A program made the position numbers and the translations under genes. From Bacillota bacterium (GTDB lineage: Bacteria > Bacillota > Clostridia > Christensenellales > SZUA-584): DNA of 7,742 nucleotides. Below are positions 1 to 5,911 of this stretch, one piece after another. The stretch spans positions 1 through 7,742 of the forward strand of contig JAEWWC010000211.1 of the NCBI GenBank assembly GCA_023396555.1. Direction: 5' to 3'. A model generated the notes under the pieces. The model saw only the letters and a list, made by a program, of their open reading frames with translations, was not told the origin of the DNA and searched no databases. How positions within the stretch are numbered: position 1 is the stretch's first letter; every line of letters starts with the position of its first letter.

Positions 1-238
1 CCAGCAACTGGTTCCCCCGCTTGCCGCGCACGTTCGCGCCCATCACTTCGCCCAGCTCATCTTTTAGATCGGCAATGGATTTCTCCGTCGCTTTATACTG
101 CTTCTCCAGCGCATCTACGGCAGAGCCATCGTTTTTGAGCATGCTGGTGAATTGCTGCTTATGAATAGCCTTCAGCCGTTCATGCTGCTTCTTAATCTCA
201 TCCTCATATGCCGAGACGCTGTTAAACCTTGGCTCCAT
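1..238 (-). CDS. Head gene of unit A, 5' part only (constant N-terminal domain)
   Basis: This is the first 79 codons of a modular head protein; the rest lies beyond the window start. The start codon at 238..236 was chosen because the MEPRF opening is shared with the copies at 2106 and 5818. The reading frame is open throughout, with neither of the frameshifts seen in units B and C. Two amphipathic, charged helices are visible at about residues 10-34 and 41-67, joined by a conserved MLKNDGSAVD turn, and the piece ends in GNQLL. There is no signal peptide or membrane segment. No Shine-Dalgarno sequence precedes the start. Its 3' edge shares 12 bases with the far end of the window and would join in frame to the gene at 6853-7742. 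Function is unknown; a trafficking or scaffolding N-terminus of a polymorphic toxin-like family is my inference. Confidence 0.8.
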   Translation of the reverse strand, partial: MEPRFNSVSAYEDEIKKQHERLKAIHKQQFTSMLKNDGSAVDALEKQYKATEKSIADLKDELGEVMGANVRGKRGNQLL

Positions 239-277
239 TATACCATTGTCTGGTTTGTTTGTATAGAACATACGATC
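237..277 (-). promoter_or_regulatory. Putative promoter of unit A with extended -10 overlapping the start codon
   Basis: On the minus strand TGGTATAAT lies at 245..237, and a TATACA hexamer (4 of 6 matches to TTGACA) lies at 265..260 with a 17-base spacer. The conserved 12-mer GATCGTATGTTC is at 277..266. The -10 runs into the ATG at 238, so if used it would start transcription inside the coding sequence. Either the real promoter is further upstream or initiation is unusual. No ribosome binding site is visible. Confidence 0.45.
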
Positions 278-287
278 TTGTTTTGCT

Positions 288-330
288 GAAAAAAAGAGCC
301 CGGATTCATCTTATATCATGAACCCGGGCT
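288..330 (-). terminator. Intrinsic terminator of unit B
   Basis: A 13-bp stem with one G-U pair is formed by AGCCCGGGTTCAT (330..318) and ATGAATCCGGGCT (309..297) around an 8-base loop. It is followed on the minus strand by C and a run of seven T at 295..289. It lies 16 bases after the stop codon of the 107-residue membrane protein and about 20 bases before the unit A promoter box, so it separates the two units. Confidence 0.9.
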
Positions 331-345
331 TGCATCTAAACTTTT

Positions 346-669
346 CTATTTTGTCTCATTTTTGTTTATGTCACAATTTTTTTTAGAGTTAATCCCATTA
401 ACGAGAACATAAATTGTTATACCCAAAAGAAAGGCTACCTGTATTAAACTAACAATAATTGATACATCCTGCATTAGAAATATTTCTTCTACACTCACTT
501 TATTAAGAATCTGCATCTTAAATATTTGATCAAGCACTCCTACTGCAAGACCGACTAAAATATAAGCGACAGATAACCAAAAAATTAAAATCTTTTGTTT
601 TCTTTTTATAAGGAAAAACATTAAAACAAAACTTGTAATGCATGTAAACAAAATAGAAGGAATATTCAT
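346..669 (-). CDS. Small three-helix membrane protein, third gene of unit B
   Basis: This 107-residue protein is largely hydrophobic. Likely membrane helices are at about residues 3-21, 27-47 and 69-91, with a basic loop (IKRKQK) between the first two and a polar, Lys/Asn-rich tail. The start at 669 overlaps the preceding gene's stop codon in an ATGA junction, and an AGGACAGG-type ribosome binding site sits just upstream, so the two are probably translationally coupled. It occupies the same slot, and has similar topology, as the 93-residue protein at 4308-4589, although residue identity is weak. I do not recognise the family. From its position after a variable-tailed head gene, a cognate immunity or accessory membrane partner is plausible but unproven. 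Confidence 0.8.
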   Translation of the reverse strand: MNIPSILFTCITSFVLMFFLIKRKQKILIFWLSVAYILVGLAVGVLDQIFKMQILNKVSVEEIFLMQDVSIIVSLIQVAFLLGITIYVLVNGINSKKNCDINKNETK

Positions 670-899
670 TTTCCTGTCCTTTCTTTCTTATCTTTATTGA
701 TTATCCATATCCAATAAAGAAGCAATACTGAACTAATGAGATTTATGCAAAATACGATCCAATCCAGTCTATATATTGTTAACAGAATAGATAGAATGGT
801 TAACAACCAAACCAAACCGATAATTATAGCACCTTTTATTTTTTTAAAAATGCTATAAATTGATACTATTAATCCAGCAACGGATAACCAGATAAGCAT
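666..899 (-). CDS. Small three-helix membrane protein, second gene of unit B
   Basis: This 77-residue protein has predicted membrane helices at about residues 2-18, 24-42 and 47-68, a basic IFKKIKG loop after the first, and a Lys/Arg-rich C-terminus. A GGAG ribosome binding site lies 7 bases before the ATG at 899. The gene starts only 15 bases after the head gene's stop. It looks like a divergent homologue of the 74-residue protein at 4597-4821: both carry an IVGLVTSI-like first helix, an IFKK loop, a WL pair and an INRK/INKDK tail. The same pair of small membrane proteins therefore recurs behind head genes B and D. Function is unrecognised; an immunity-like role against a membrane-acting tail is an inference. 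Confidence 0.8.
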   Translation of the reverse strand: MLIWLSVAGLIVSIYSIFKKIKGAIIIGLVWLLTILSILLTIYRLDWIVFCINLISSVLLLYWIWIINKDKKERTGK

Positions 900-1544
900 T
901 CCATATCTCCAGTATTAATTATTTTTTTGTTGATTATATTCATAATAGTAATTGTACCACATAGGTAATGGTTGTTTGGGATTCATATAACTGCCCAGCG
1001 CTGGGGGCGTATTCATATTTCGAGTATAAACATAAGTATGATAGGGCTGCTTAAGATTATTAGAATCGTCTAATTCAACCATTACAGTATAATAATATGT
1101 ATCGCTCCCTCCAAATGGTCTCAATACTGTATCAGTCATATCAATTTTAAAGTATCTGCCCTCAGTAATAATCTGTGCGCTTAATTTTTGATAATCTTCA
1201 GGGGAGAATTGACCTGATTCTTCCATTACCTCTTTTACGGTTGTCAAAACATCCACTGCTTTTGATCCCATATTAAGCAAGCCCGCCACCATGTCCACAA
1301 TGCTCTTTGCAGCTCCATAATATCCCATTAATGTATCGGCCTTATCTTCAAATGCTAAAACCTCATTCAAATAAATTTCTAAAACATCATTTCTACCGTC
1401 TCCGCTCTTCACATCAATAATCTGTGCATCATCTACCTGAGATAAGTCACTTATTTGTGCAATATCCTCAAGCAAACCTTTATATGGGACATTACCCACA
1501 ACATTCGATATATCCCCTATTTGTCCGACCAGTTTAATTTTTTC

Positions 1545-2106
1545 ATCCTTCTCCCGCTGCTCCCGAAAGAAGTCCGCATATCCGCCGCCGGAATTAGTAA
1601 CGCCTTTCGCGTCTTCATAATCCTCCGGCCTCTTCCCAAACAGCGCATCAGAAGGCTCCTTATAGTCTTCCGGCCTATATCCAAAGAAGGAATCCGCGCC
1701 ATTATTAAGCCCCGTCACATGAGCCGGTGTATCGCTTACCGAAAACTGAGGCTTTCCGCTACTCATGTTCAATCCCGGCTTCACAGCATTCCCCGCAGGC
1801 GATATACCTCCCATATTCGGCGTGCGATGCTCCTCCTCAGGTGCATAGCTGCCCCACTTTTCGTCGTCCAGGAGTTGATTGCCATTTTTCCCGCGCACGT
1901 TCGCGCCCATCACCTCGCCCAGCTCGTGCTTCAGATCGGATATCTCTTTTTCCGTCGCTTGATACTGCTTCTCCAGCGCGTCCACGGGTTGCGCCGTCGT
2001 TTTTGAGCATGTTCTCAAATTGCTTCTTATGGATGGCTTTCAGTTCTTGTTGCTGTTTCTTAATCTCGTCTTCATACGCCGCGACACTGTAAAACCTTGG
2101 CTCCAT
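1545..2106 (-). repeat. Constant head module, copy B
   Basis: This segment matches 3659-4168 and 5259-5818 at DNA and protein level from the start codon to the SGGGYADFF.EQRE motif. Compared with D it carries one extra base at 1986-1988 and reads RGKNGNQLL where D reads HGKQGNQLL. Confidence 0.85.
1608..1694 (-). repeat. Two-unit linker repeat in head gene B
   Basis: Two adjacent units encode DSFFGYRPEDYKEP (1694..1653) and SDALFGKRPEDYEDA (1652..1608). They share the FFG/LFG..RPEDY core, which suggests an internal tandem duplication. Confidence 0.7.
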
Positions 2107-2145
2107 TATAGCACTCTGTTTTTGGTTTGTATAGAACGTACGATC
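2105..2145 (-). promoter_or_regulatory. Putative promoter of unit B with extended -10 overlapping the start codon
   Basis: TGCTATAAT ends at 2105 on the minus strand and overlaps the ATG at 2106..2104. A TATACA hexamer lies at 2133..2128 with a 17-base spacer, exactly as in unit A. The conserved 12-mer GATCGTACGTTC is at 2145..2134 and forms part of a perfect TACGATCGTA palindrome at 2139-2148. No Shine-Dalgarno site is visible before the ATG. Confidence 0.45.
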
Positions 2146-2152
2146 GTATTAC

Positions 2153-2190
2153 GGGGAAAATAATAAACCCGGTAGTTTTTCCGCCGGGTT
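2153..2190 (-). terminator. Intrinsic terminator of unit C
   Basis: AACCCGG (2190..2184) pairs with CCGGGTT (2172..2166). Two further pairs may form after one mismatch, around an A-rich loop, and TATTATTTT follows on the minus strand. It lies about 35 bases after the stop of the gene at 2225. The T tract is interrupted, so strength is moderate. It sits about 20 bases before the unit B promoter box. Confidence 0.75.
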
Positions 2191-2224
2191 CCGAATACTT
2201 TATTCAAATTAAACTACAAACTGT

Positions 2225-2842
2225 TCAACTTGCTAACTCAACACCTTCGATTGTTTTCTCTGACCCGGAGGTTGTAATTTTTACAGTCCATATTTTTCGG
2301 AATGTGTAACTCTCCGTGTACATAAACGGTTTCCTCATTATTGAAATTATAGTCTCTGGATCCTGCTCCAGTATCTGTTCAAGAGTTCCCATATCCTGTC
2401 CAATCAACGCCTTGTCCACAATGGCCTTCATATCAATTTCTTCGGGCTTCTCCATTAATGATGTATAGGTATAGTACGCACTGTCTCTTTCCTGAACTAC
2501 TGTCATTTCCATATCTTCAGGGACAATAGTGACCCAGAGCGCCAGCATGTTTTGATGATTATTATCCATACCGTCAAAATTGAAAAAATAACCGCTTGCT
2601 CCTTCAGATAATATTTTTTCTTTCCCAAATAGAGTTGTACCATAAAAATACAAGTTAGGATCCGGACAGATTTTATTTACATATCCGTATGCAATATCAT
2701 ATGCCTGTTCGACAGATACCACTTCTGTTTCCAAAGGCACTGTGGTTATCTTTTGTTTTGGATTCAAAAGGAAATAGAGCCCTATCGCCAGTAAACCCGC
2801 GACTAATACGATTATAATCATAATTGTTTTTCGCCTTAGCAT
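2225..2842 (-). CDS. Membrane-anchored protein with extracytoplasmic domain, second gene of unit C
   Basis: The product is 205 residues. I chose ATG at 2842 because an AAGGAG ribosome binding site lies 6-7 bases upstream; the frame is open back to 2935, but that part overlaps the head gene. MLRRKT, a positively charged start, precedes a single membrane helix at about residues 7-26. The remaining 180 residues are polar and probably lie outside the membrane, with aromatic patches (YGYVNKI, LYFYGTTLFGKE, GYFFNFDG). There is no lipobox cysteine, so it is a bitopic anchor rather than a lipoprotein. It starts 10 bases after the unit C head gene stop, in the slot that carries small three-helix proteins in units B and D. 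The family is not recognised. A surface partner or immunity-type role is inferred from position only. Confidence 0.8.
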   Translation of the reverse strand: MLRRKTIMIIIVLVAGLLAIGLYFLLNPKQKITTVPLETEVVSVEQAYDIAYGYVNKICPDPNLYFYGTTLFGKEKILSEGASGYFFNFDGMDNNHQNMLALWVTIVPEDMEMTVVQERDSAYYTYTSLMEKPEEIDMKAIVDKALIGQDMGTLEQILEQDPETIISIMRKPFMYTESYTFRKIWTVKITTSGSEKTIEGVELAS

Positions 2843-2852
2843 AATATTCTCC

Positions 2853-4168
2853 TTAATCCATGACATACACATGGCTGTTTGGATGCTCCGAACCACTCGG
2901 ATAACGAAAATATTTGAATGTAAATATTTTATCATCTACTTCTGAATATACTTTTACATCAAAAGTGATATACTTCCCCGCCTCAGTTACATACTCAGTA
3001 GGAGTCACGCCTTGAATTCCCGAACTTGCCAAGTCTTTAACTTCCATCAAAACACTCTGAAATGTAGTCATTAGCGTCCCAACAAATGGGATGTTCATAT
3101 CTGCTTTTTCATTGATTCTCAAAACGGTATCTTGAAGTTTCTCCAAATCACCAAACCCGAGCGTTCTGTTCTCTTCATCGACCTCCCCTACGGTTATTGA
3201 AAGGTCATCATCCACCCCACAGCTAATGACCTTCAATTGATTTCTGTTTCTGTTTTTTAGAATTGAATTGGCTATCGCCTCTTCAGCCAGTTCAGCATCG
3301 CTGATGGTGGTTGACTTATAAAAATATTTTGTATTGAGCCCTCCTGCGTTGTCTTTATAATCAGCATATTTATTCCCCAATCGAGCATTGACCGCATCGA
3401 TTTTCTCGTTTAAGCCGTCGATATATTTCTTGTTTTTCTCAACTTCAGCAAGATAAGACTCTTTTTCCTCCGGGAAGATATTGAACTCGACTATAGCTTG
3501 GTTTTTTTTCCCCTCGTCTTGTACTGTATCCCTTTCAGCCACTAAATCCGCTAATACGTTTTTTGCTTCATCCATGGACATGGTGGCCTCATCCCCCAAA
3601 GTAAAATGAGTAATATCCGTTTTGTTTCCAACATATGTATTTGTTCCTGCTTTTCCTTCTTCCTCTCTCTGCTCCCGGAAGAAATCCGCATACCCACCTC
3701 CGGAATTGCTGATGCTTGTCTTGTCTTCATAATCTTCCGGCTTATATCCGAAGAAGGAATCCGCGCCGTCATCCAGTCCCGCCACATGAGCTGGCGTATC
3801 GTTCGCCGCGAACTGCGGTTTCCCGCTACTCATGTTCAATCCCGTCTTCACAGCATTCCCCGCAGGCGATATACCTCCCATATTCGGCGCACGGTTATCC
3901 TCCTCCGGTGCATAGCCATTCCACCGCTCATCATCCAACAGCTGGTTGCCCTGCTTGCCATGCACGTTCGCGCCCATCACCTCGCCCAGCTCGTGCTTCA
4001 GATCGGATATCTCTTTTTCCGTTGCCTTATACTGCTTCTCCAGCGCATCTACGGCAGAGCCATCGTTCTTGTGCTGGCAAACTGGTTCTTGTGAATATCT
4101 TTCAGTTGTTCCTGCTGTTTTCTGATCTCATCGTTGTAGGCCGAGACGCTGTTAAACCTTGGCTCTAT
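2853..4168 (-). pseudogene. Head gene of unit C, start codon lost and frameshifted
   Basis: Alignment with units A and D places the start at 4168..4166, but the codon is ATA instead of ATG. Four bases (AGCA, plus strand) are missing between 4071 and 4072, and the original frame then reaches TAG within a few codons. Restoring four bases gives exactly 440 codons. The frame beyond the deletion is open from there to TAA at 2853; its first plausible internal start is GTG/ATG at 3980/3977, giving up to 375 residues. That part has GNQLLDDERW, a single FFGYKPEDYED linker unit, SGGGYADFFREQREE, a long charged coiled-coil-like segment, a hydrophobic stretch (IPFVGTLMTTF) and a beta-looking end (GKYITFDVKVY). 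The intact tail and downstream gene suggest recent decay or translation from an internal start. Confidence 0.75.
3659..4168 (-). repeat. Constant head module, copy C
   Basis: Same module as B and D, with an ATA start, a 4-base deletion at 4071/4072, and only one FFGYKPEDYED linker unit. Its 5' end resembles copy A (FNSVSAY type) rather than B and D (FYSV.AY type). Confidence 0.85.
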
Positions 4169-4204
4169 TATACCATTGTCGGTTTGTTTTTTGAGTATAT
4201 GATC
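4167..4204 (-). promoter_or_regulatory. Putative, partly degraded promoter of unit C
   Basis: TGGTATAAT is retained, ending at 4167, although the overlapping start codon is ATA. The 17-base-spaced upstream hexamer is CTCAAA, not TATACA. The upstream 12-mer reads GATCATATACTC at 4204..4193, the most diverged of the four copies and three bases closer to the start than in units A and B. Confidence 0.35.
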
Positions 4205-4219
4205 GATAGAAGATATAAT

Positions 4220-4245
4220 GGTTCGCAAGAATTTTCTTGCGAACC
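4220..4245 (-). terminator. Perfect inverted repeat after unit D, probable terminator hairpin
   Basis: GGTTCGCAAGA (4220-4230) and TCTTGCGAACC (4235-4245) form a perfect 11-bp stem with a 4-base loop. On the minus strand it is followed by ATTATATCTTC, not a clean T run, so termination may be weak. It occupies the same place as the terminators of the other units, about 60 bases after the last gene of unit D. The segment 4246-4307 between them holds nothing else I can support. Confidence 0.55.
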
Positions 4246-4307
4246 AAATCCTCGATCAAGCAACATATAGATGCTAAAAATCTAAAATTCTACTCTTAGC
4301 AAAAAAC

Positions 4308-4589
4308 TTAGTTCTTATTTTCGGTTTTAAGCTTCATCGAATAAATGCTTAACCCAATAATTATAGTATAAATTAAACAATTCAATCCTGTTTTGAATAT
4401 TGAGATAAAATTATAGGTTTCCATGTTTATTGGGCTGTTAATAAACCACTGAAAGAGGATCAAGCTTAATAGGCGCAATGATAGAAGCGCAATAATTAAC
4501 ACTAACCCAATGGTTCTCTTTGTCTTATTTATTATAATATATATAAGGGTTACAAAAATCATCAACATTGCTACTATCGCTGTAATCAT
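4308..4589 (-). CDS. Small three-helix membrane protein, third gene of unit D
   Basis: This 93-residue hydrophobic protein has likely membrane helices at about residues 3-20, 26-48 and 65-86, a short basic loop (NKTKR) after the first, and a polar Lys/Asn/Glu tail. ATG at 4589 is preceded by GAGGTGAT about 7 bases upstream, and this site overlaps the stop codon of the previous gene, so coupled translation is likely. It matches the 107-residue protein at 346-669 in slot, topology and loop charge, with only weak residue similarity. The family is unrecognised; its role as part of a two-protein membrane partner is inferred from context. Confidence 0.8.
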   Translation of the reverse strand: MITAIVAMLMIFVTLIYIIINKTKRTIGLVLIIALLSLRLLSLILFQWFINSPINMETYNFISIFKTGLNCLIYTIIIGLSIYSMKLKTENKN

Positions 4590-4596
4590 TTTGGCA

Positions 4597-4821
4597 TCAC
4601 CTCTTCCCCATTTTTCTATTTATAAGAACCATAGATATGCACATAGATGCAATAGATAACAATAATAATGAGATACTATATATATCACTATCTATCATAT
4701 AGCTCTGTTGATAAAACGCTTCAGCCAACCAGTAAATAGTTAGCGTAACCCCTTCGATTTTCTTCTTAAATATTAATACAATAGAAGTGACCAATCCGAC
4801 AATAATAAAAATGATCTCCAT
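4597..4821 (-). CDS. Small membrane protein, second gene of unit D
   Basis: The product is 74 residues, with hydrophobic segments at about residues 2-18, 24-42 (weaker, containing WLAEAFYQQ) and 47-67, and a basic NRKMGKR end. ATG at 4821 has a GAGG ribosome binding site 7 bases upstream and starts 13 bases after the head gene stop. It looks homologous to the 77-residue protein at 666-899: a shared VGLVTSI/AGLIVSI first helix, an IFKK(K)I.G loop and an isoleucine/leucine-rich third helix. Recurrence of this family behind two head genes with divergent tails supports a partner function, perhaps immunity, but no activity can be read from the sequence. Confidence 0.8.
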   Translation of the reverse strand: MEIIFIIVGLVTSIVLIFKKKIEGVTLTIYWLAEAFYQQSYMIDSDIYSISLLLLSIASMCISMVLINRKMGKR

Positions 4822-4834
4822 TATCTTTCCTCAT

Positions 4835-5818
4835 TCAATCAGAGATATGAGAAGTATAATAAACATCGTGATAGACCTCATTACCATTATTATCATATAT
4901 TAATACTTCCCTTTCACAAAAGCTATTTTGGTTTCCAATGAAAACCCTATCCTTGTTTTTTATTGTGTAGCCGATTTCAAGATATAGTGGTCTCCCATAA
5001 TAATCTTCATATTTCCCCCAATCAATGTCAAAATCACTACCCAAATAATCCAATATACCATTTGTTACCTGTCCCGCTATTACATTGCTTGCTTTTTCAA
5101 AAATACTATACCCATAATCAGATTTACTAATTTCATTTAGTTTTTGTCTAACATCCTCTGCTGATATTAATTTCTCTTCTGACTTTGTTTCAACTTCCAG
5201 CTTGTCATCGTGCTTTTTATAAGTTAATTTATCATTGTTAGTATCTTTGTAATTTTCTTCCTCCCTCTGCTCCTTGAAAAAATCCGCATACCCGCCGCCG
5301 GAATTAATAACGCCTTTCTCATCTTCATAATCCTTCGGCCTCTTTCCAAACAGTGCATCTGTCTCATCCTCATAGTCTTCCGGCTTGTATCCGAAGAAAG
5401 AATCCGCGCCATCATCCAGCCCCGTCACATGCGCCGCCGTATTATTCGTCACGAATTGCGGTTTCCCGCTACTCATGTTCAATCCCGTCTTCGCAACGTT
5501 CCCCGTAGGCGACATGCTCCCCCTGTTCGGCGAATGCTTTTCGTTCTCCTCCGGCGCATAGCCGCCCCACCGCTCGCCATCCAACAGCTGGTTGCCCTGC
5601 TTGCCGTGCACGTTCGCGCCCATCACCTCGCCCAGCTCGTGCTTCAGATCGGATATCTCTTTTTCCGTTGCCTTATACTGCTTCTCCAGCGCGTCCACGG
5701 TCGAGCCGTCGTTCTTGAGCATGCTGGTGAACTGCTGTTTATGAATCGCTTTCAGTTGTTCCTGCTGCTTCTTGATTTCATCCTCATACGCCGTAACACT
5801 GTAAAACCTTGGCTCCAT
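4835..5818 (-). CDS. Head gene of unit D, the only complete intact copy (modular, toxin-like architecture)
   Basis: The product is 327 residues. ATG at 5818 was chosen because MEPRF is conserved across copies; an in-frame ATG four codons upstream occurs only here. The order is helix 1 (about 10-34), MLKNDGS turn, helix 2 (41-67), GNQLLDGERW (75-84), a Pro/Gly/Ser linker, FFGYKPEDYEDE then LFGKRPKDYEDE (141-167), and SGGGYADFFKEQREE (173-187). A Lys/Glu-rich stretch (190-216) and a diverged tail follow. The tail has a hydrophobic helix near 236-260 and a beta-looking end (278-325). It has no signal peptide, WXG motif or catalytic motif that I recognise. The first 180 residues are GC-rich and the tail AT-rich, suggesting separate origins. 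A polymorphic toxin-like effector is the best analogy; other modular surface or conflict proteins remain possible. Confidence 0.85.
   Translation of the reverse strand: MEPRFYSVTAYEDEIKKQQEQLKAIHKQQFTSMLKNDGSTVDALEKQYKATEKEISDLKHELGEVMGANVHGKQGNQLLDGERWGGYAPEENEKHSPNRGSMSPTGNVAKTGLNMSSGKPQFVTNNTAAHVTGLDDGADSFFGYKPEDYEDETDALFGKRPKDYEDEKGVINSGGGYADFFKEQREEENYKDTNNDKLTYKKHDDKLEVETKSEEKLISAEDVRQKLNEISKSDYGYSIFEKASNVIAGQVTNGILDYLGSDFDIDWGKYEDYYGRPLYLEIGYTIKNKDRVFIGNQNSFCEREVLIYDNNGNEVYHDVYYTSHISD
5259..5818 (-). repeat. Constant head module, copy D (intact reference)
   Basis: The complete, frame-intact version of the module, used here as the reference for the other copies. Partial copies A (1-238) and E (about 7560-7742) cover its beginning and its middle respectively. 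Confidence 0.85.
5318..5404 (-). repeat. Two-unit linker repeat in head gene D
   Basis: Two adjacent units encode DSFFGYKPEDYEDE (5404..5363) and TDALFGKRPKDYEDE (5362..5318). Head gene C has only the first unit, and head gene E has neither. Confidence 0.7.
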
Positions 5819-5860
5819 TATAGCATTCATTGTTCGGGAGTACTGTGCGAACGTATGATC
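5817..5860 (-). promoter_or_regulatory. Putative promoter region of unit D
   Basis: TGCTATAAT ends at 5817 and overlaps the ATG at 5818..5816, as in units A-C. The hexamer 17 bases upstream (CAGTAC) does not resemble a -35 box. The conserved 12-mer GATCATACGTTC is at 5860..5849, about 31 bases before the start. No Shine-Dalgarno site is seen. Confidence 0.4.
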
Positions 5861-5870
5861 GGATCAGTAA

Positions 5871-5899
5871 ACAGAAAAGGGCCTGCATTTAGCAAGCCC
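5871..5899 (-). terminator. Intrinsic terminator of unit E
   Basis: GGGCTTGC (5899..5892) pairs with GCAGGCCC (5886..5879), an 8-bp stem with one G-U pair and a 5-base loop, followed by TTTTCTGTTT on the minus strand. It starts about a dozen bases after the lipoprotein stop codon and ends about 10 bases before the unit D 12-mer. Confidence 0.85.
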
Positions 5900-5911
5900 C
5901 AATCCATAACA

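Larger units (their letters stand above)
915..2106 (-). pseudogene. Head gene of unit B, frameshifted (constant N-terminus, variable C-terminus)
   Basis: The MEPRF start at 2106 reads for about 39 codons. One extra base in the GGG run at 1986-1988 (plus strand), compared with unit D, then shifts it into a dead frame that stops at 1837. The correct frame resumes immediately and stays open to TAA at 915. Removing one base gives 397 codons, that is 396 residues. The repaired protein has the two constant helices, GNQLLDD..W, a doubled FFGYRPEDYKEP/LFGKRPEDYEDA linker and SGGGYADFFREQRE. Its AT-rich tail contains a hydrophobic stretch (YYGAAKSIVDMVAGLL) and a Tyr-rich, beta-looking end (GRYFKIDM, YHTYVYT). 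No catalytic motif is recognised. The intact tail and partner genes allow three readings: a recent mutation, a silent cassette, or a sequencing error. Confidence 0.75.

Noticed and set aside
1980..1992. Programmed ribosomal frameshift in head B
   Set aside because: No slippery heptamer or stop-adjacent slip codon lies at the ACC CGT site, and unit D encodes the same region without any shift.
1455..2092. Long plus-strand reading frames here, and similar ones at 3606-4270 and 5429-6013
   Set aside because: They are antisense to the GC-rich constant module and resemble one another only because the coding strand is repeated. Their products are Arg/His/Pro-rich with no sensible start sites.
1837..2106. 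A separate 89-residue gene at the start of head B
   Set aside because: After residue 39 it leaves the conserved frame and becomes low-complexity; it is the truncated product of the frameshift, not an independent gene.
2843..2935. N-terminal extension of the 205-residue membrane protein
   Set aside because: It overlaps the end of head C, lacks a ribosome binding site, and the strong AAGGAG site points to 2842.
4835..5818. LXG or WXG100 type VII secretion protein
   Set aside because: The helices are short, no WXG lies at the turn, and the only hint (YKATE, fitting YxxxE) is too weak to use.
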